Shown: piece after piece, positions 60,856 through 64,000 of the stretch
Layout of the letters: each line of letters starts with the position of its first letter
Numbering within the stretch: the stretch's first letter is position 1
Assembly (NCBI RefSeq): GCF_016860545.1
Contig: NZ_BNEB01000001.1
Location: 620,001-684,000, forward strand
Source of the DNA: Streptomyces asoensis
GTDB lineage: Bacteria; Actinomycetota; Actinomycetes; Streptomycetales; Streptomycetaceae
Direction of reading: 5' to 3'
DNA: 64,000 nt
Notes under the pieces: model-generated
What the model was told of the DNA's origin: nothing
The model's database searches: none
The model's input: only the letters and a program-made list of their open reading frames with translations
Translations under genes and position numbers: made by a program

Positions 60856-63666
60856 TCAGCCGCGCGTCACCCTCAGCTCACCGTCGGTCCCGGTGCCCAC
60901 CGCCAGCGCCCCGTCCCGGTCCGTGCGCAGCACCCGCGCCCCTCCCGCCCGCAGCGCCGCGACCGTACCGGGCGCGGGATGTCCGTACGGGTTGTCCGCG
61001 CCGCACGAGATCAGCGCCAGGCGTGGCGCCACGGCCCGTATCAGCTCGGGGTCCTGGTAGGCCGAGCCGTGATGGGCGACCTTGAGCACGTCCACGTTTT
61101 GCACCAGCGGTGCCGCCGCGGACCGCGACAGCGCCTGCTGCGCCGGTGGTTCGAGGTCCCCCAGCAGCAGCATCCGCAGCCCGCCCACCCGCACGAGCAG
61201 CGTGACGCTCGCGTCGTTGGGCCCCTCCGGTCGCGGCGCCGGGTCCGGGGGCGGCCACAGCACCTCCCAGTCGAGGGCGCCGAGCCGCCGCCGCTCCCCG
61301 GCCACGGCCCGCGCCAACGGGACACCTCGCGCCTGCGCCGCCTTCCGCACGAACGTGACCTGGTCCGCCGGCTCCTCGAACCCGGTCGTCTGGATCGCCC
61401 CCACCGCACGGCCCCGCAGCACCCCCGGCAGCCCGGCCACATGGTCGGCGTGGAAGTGGGTGAGCACCACGAGCGGGACCCGGGTGATCCCGAGCTCACG
61501 CAGACACCGGTCGACCAGCACCGGATCCGGCCCGGCGTCCACGACGACGCCCGCGCCGTCCCCCGCAGCGAGGACGGTCGCGTCCCCCTGCCCCACGTCG
61601 CACATCGCAAGCCGCCAGCCCGGCGGCGGCCAGCCCGTGAGCACCCGGGTCAGCGGCGGCGGTCGCACCACCGCGAGCAGAAGCAGCACCCCGCAGACCG
61701 CGCACAGCCACGGGTGCCTCGACAGCCGCCGCCCCAGCAGCACCAGTCCGCCCGTGAGGAGAGCCAGCAGGAACGCGCCGCCCCAGCTCCCCGGCCAGTC
61801 CACTCCCCCGCCGGGCAGCGCCGCCCCGGCCCGCGCCACGGCGGCGATCCACCCGGCCGGCCAACTCGCGCACCACGCCAGCGCCTCGGCCGCCGGCGAC
61901 GCCACGGGCGCCGTGACCAGCACCGCGAAGCCCAGCGCCGTCGCCGGCGCGAGCGCGAACTCCACCAGGAGGTTGCACGGCACCGCCACCAGACTGACCC
62001 GCGCCGACAGCATCGCCACGACCGGCGCGCACACGGCCTGCGCGGCCGCCGCGGCCGCCAGGGCCTCCGCGAGCCTCGGGGGCACCCGGCGCCGCCGCAG
62101 CGCCGCGCTCCACCGTGGCGCCAGAGTCAGCAGCGCCCCGGTGGCCAGCACCGACAGCAGGAACCCGTAACTGCGGGCCAGCCAGGGGTCGTAGAGCACC
62201 AGGAGCAGCACCGCGCAGGCCAGTGCCGGGATCAGGGACCTGCGGCGGCCCGTCGCCAGGGCGAGGAGCACGATCGCTCCGCAGGCCGCCGCGCGCAGCA
62301 CACTCGGATCGGGCCGGCACACCACCACGAACCCGAGCGTGAGCGCTCCGCCGAGCAGCGCGGTCGCCCGCAGCGGCACGCCGAGACGGGGTGCCAGCCC
62401 GCGGCGTTCGACGTGCTGGGCCAGTCCCGGCGGGCCGAGCAGCAGGGCGAGGACGATGGTGAGGTTGCTGCCCGAGACGGCGAGGGTGTGGGCGAGATCC
62501 GTCGCCTTGAACGCCTCGTCCAGTTCCGGTGTGATCCGCGAGGTGTCCCCGACGACCAGCCCGGGCAGCAGCGCCCGCGCGTCCGCCGGGAGCCCGTCGG
62601 TCGCCGACCGCAGACCGGCCCGCAACCGCCCCGCCAGCCGCTGTGCGCCCGACGCCTCCCCGACGACCGGCGGCCCCGCACGGTCCCGCACCCGCAGCAC
62701 GGCCGCGATGCGGTCCCCGTCCGACAGCGGGGGCACCAGCCGCCCGGTCACCCGCAGCCGGGTGGACGGCAACAACCCGAGCCACGAGGCCCCGGACGCG
62801 GACCGTCCCCAGGACGCCGACGCACCGCCGGGTGCCCGCCGACCGGGCACCTGCCGGGCCCCGGGTCCGGCCGGTTTCCCGTCCCTGCCCTTGCTGCCGC
62901 GCGAGCCCACAGTGACGAGCATCAGCACCGGGGTCCGCGTCGCCACGGCGGCCCGGCCCGCCCCCTCGACCCTGCGTACCTCGGCGTCGATCAGGACGGA
63001 ATCCGGCGTCACGCGGTCTCCTCTGACCCGGGGCCGGGTCGGTCGGGGGTCGGAGGTGAGCTCGACCTCGGCCGTGACGGTCGCGTACTCCCGCGCGAGC
63101 TCCGGCACCGGCCCCCGGCGCAGATCGGCCCCGTGCAGCCCCGCGGAAGCGGCGGCCGCGGCGACGCAGAGCAACGAGGCGGCGGCGGTGGCCCGCCCCC
63201 GGCGCCCACCAGCGCGCCCCGCCTGCCGACGACCCGTGATCAGCAGGGCGCCGACTGCCAGCAGGCATACGGCCACGAGGCCGACCACCCGACCCGGTGA
63301 CGCGACCGTCGTCAGCGCAGCCGTCGCCCAGGCCGCGAGCGCGGGTGGCACGAGCCGTAGGTCCACCGGCCCTTCCTGCCTCGGATTGGCGGCGCCCAGC
63401 CGCTTCCCGGAGGCCGCGTGCACGGCCGGCCGGACGGACGGGCGCACAGCCGGACCGGGCTCGAAGCGGTCGGGCTCGGCCAACCCCGGTCCCGTCAGAC
63501 CGGGCTCGGTGAGGTCGGGTCCGGTCAGGCCGGGTCCGGTCAGGCCGGGTCCGGTCGGGCCGGGCGCAGAGGCACCGCGCCCAGGCCGACCGGGCGCGGG
63601 GTCGCCGTGTCCGGACAGCACGGGTCCGGACCGAGGACGGCCCGCCCCACCCTCGTGGCCGGTCAT
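60856..63666 (-). CDS. comEC: ComEC/Rec2-family DNA uptake membrane protein
   Basis: 936 aa. After a ~90-residue low-complexity N-terminus come several hydrophobic helices. The OB-like domain (about 180-330) is followed by the competence channel domain, starting about ADARALLPGLVVGDTSRITPELDEAFKATDLAHTLAVSGSN, which I quote only as positions ~365-405. The C-terminal beta-lactamase-like domain begins near CDVGQGDATVLAAGDGAGVVVD and has VVLTHFHADHVAGLPG (HxHxDH). ComEC forms the channel for single-strand DNA import in competent bacteria; the role in Streptomyces is unclear. The start overlaps the comEA stop as ATGA. The N-terminus includes GPGLT repeats. Confidence 0.9.
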   Translation of the reverse strand: MTGHEGGAGRPRSGPVLSGHGDPAPGRPGRGASAPGPTGPGLTGPGLTGPDLTEPGLTGPGLAEPDRFEPGPAVRPSVRPAVHAASGKRLGAANPRQEGPVDLRLVPPALAAWATAALTTVASPGRVVGLVAVCLLAVGALLITGRRQAGRAGGRRGRATAAASLLCVAAAAASAGLHGADLRRGPVPELAREYATVTAEVELTSDPRPTRPRVRGDRVTPDSVLIDAEVRRVEGAGRAAVATRTPVLMLVTVGSRGSKGRDGKPAGPGARQVPGRRAPGGASASWGRSASGASWLGLLPSTRLRVTGRLVPPLSDGDRIAAVLRVRDRAGPPVVGEASGAQRLAGRLRAGLRSATDGLPADARALLPGLVVGDTSRITPELDEAFKATDLAHTLAVSGSNLTIVLALLLGPPGLAQHVERRGLAPRLGVPLRATALLGGALTLGFVVVCRPDPSVLRAAACGAIVLLALATGRRRSLIPALACAVLLLVLYDPWLARSYGFLLSVLATGALLTLAPRWSAALRRRRVPPRLAEALAAAAAAQAVCAPVVAMLSARVSLVAVPCNLLVEFALAPATALGFAVLVTAPVASPAAEALAWCASWPAGWIAAVARAGAALPGGGVDWPGSWGGAFLLALLTGGLVLLGRRLSRHPWLCAVCGVLLLLAVVRPPPLTRVLTGWPPPGWRLAMCDVGQGDATVLAAGDGAGVVVDAGPDPVLVDRCLRELGITRVPLVVLTHFHADHVAGLPGVLRGRAVGAIQTTGFEEPADQVTFVRKAAQARGVPLARAVAGERRRLGALDWEVLWPPPDPAPRPEGPNDASVTLLVRVGGLRMLLLGDLEPPAQQALSRSAAAPLVQNVDVLKVAHHGSAYQDPELIRAVAPRLALISCGADNPYGHPAPGTVAALRAGGARVLRTDRDGALAVGTGTDGELRVTRG

Positions 63667-64000
63667 GGCCGCACGAGGTTCCGCAGGTCGGCGAAGCGTC
63701 GCTCGCCGATGCCGTTCACTTCGCGGAGTTCGTCCGCCGAGCGGAAACCGCCGTGTCGGGTGCGGTAGTCGACGATGTGCTGCGCCAGCACCGGGCCCAC
63801 GCCGGGCAGCGTGTCCAGTTGGTCCACGGTGGCCGTGTTGAGGGAGACGGGGGCCTGGGGTCCGGCGCCCGGACCCGCGCCGCCGCCGGAACCCGCCGTT
63901 CGCGGACCCGCACCCGACCCGGCGACCCCGGCCTGCGGATCGGGAACGCCCACGACGACCTGCTCACCGTCCACGAGGAAGCGCGCGTGGTTGAGACCGT
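63663..64000 (-). CDS. comEA: ComEA-type DNA-binding protein, partial
   Basis: The C-terminal ~112 residues are visible, read in frame to the window edge; the start is outside. A short SLBB-like piece (HARFLVDGEQVVVGVPD) leads through a Gly/Ala linker to the helix-hairpin-helix pair LNTATVDQLDTLPGVGPVLAQHIVDYR and NGIGERRFADLRNL that binds double-stranded DNA; I quote parts only. ComEA receives DNA at the surface and passes it to ComEC. The stop overlaps the comEC start, so they are translated together. Confidence 0.93.
   Translation of the reverse strand, partial: GLNHARFLVDGEQVVVGVPDPQAGVAGSGAGPRTAGSGGGAGPGAGPQAPVSLNTATVDQLDTLPGVGPVLAQHIVDYRTRHGGFRSADELREVNGIGERRFADLRNLVRP

Overview
The window is chromosomal DNA from a Streptomyces or very close relative. 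GC content is very high, with GC-rich third codon positions, frequent GTG starts and 4-bp ATGA/GTGA gene overlaps. The order of core genes (leuA, era, ybeY-phoH, hrcA-dnaJ, hemW, lepA-rpsT, holA, comEC-comEA) matches what I remember of the S. coelicolor SCO2520 to SCO2568 neighbourhood. No tRNA, rRNA, insertion sequence, prophage or CRISPR array was found.

Layout. At 1-416 lies the 3' end of a class A beta-lactamase gene. At 0.4-7.0 kb is a minus-strand block: a two-TM protein, then the five-gene cassette whose families are named only after SCO2521-SCO2525 (two unknowns, a variant P-loop ATPase, another unknown and a methyltransferase). At 7.1-10.5 kb are a GNAT acetyltransferase, a tyrosine phosphatase-like protein, a SigE-family sigma factor with a membrane partner, and a TerB-like protein. 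At 10.7-14.2 kb are leuA with a leucine-rich leader peptide, and an M4 protealysin-like protease with its emfourin-type inhibitor. At 14.2-18.8 kb are a GH1 beta-glucosidase with an MFS sugar transporter, and an SDR/epimerase divergent from an XRE regulator. At 18.7-28.6 kb the conserved minus-strand series phoH-ybeY-CNNM-MmcQ-(degenerate cytidine deaminase)-era is interrupted by a plus-strand amt-glnB pair and a minus-strand trio of secreted proteins resembling a WxL/DUF916 cell-surface system.

At 28.7-36 kb are a PfkB kinase, a glucarate catabolic pair (gudD-kdgD) with a divergent IclR regulator, an MFS transporter and an adenine-deaminase-type enzyme. At 35.9-43.4 kb are RNase Z, an HIT protein, a tricorn protease homologue, a DUF4333 lipoprotein, a VOC protein, rsmE and a nitronate monooxygenase. 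At 43.5-45.8 kb is hrcA-dnaJ under a perfect CIRCE operator. At 45.8-53.1 kb are an MBL hydrolase, a DUF3097 protein, a nested minisatellite, hemW, a DyP peroxidase and a PP2C phosphatase. At 53.8-64 kb are an acyl-CoA ligase, lepA, rpsT, an NTF2-like protein, a second minisatellite, holA, a small unknown, comEC and partial comEA.

Regulation visible in the sequence includes the CIRCE site, the leuA leader peptide with alternative hairpins, an 11-bp-phased set of GlnR-like boxes before amt, a shared 15-bp palindrome before two of the secreted-protein genes, a -35/-10 pair before the glucarate operon, a palindrome spanning the GH1 promoter, and several strong GC hairpins at gene ends. The best candidates for undescribed biology are the SCO2521-2525 cassette and the Streptomyces WxL-like surface cluster. 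All family assignments come from reading motifs and from memory; no search was run.
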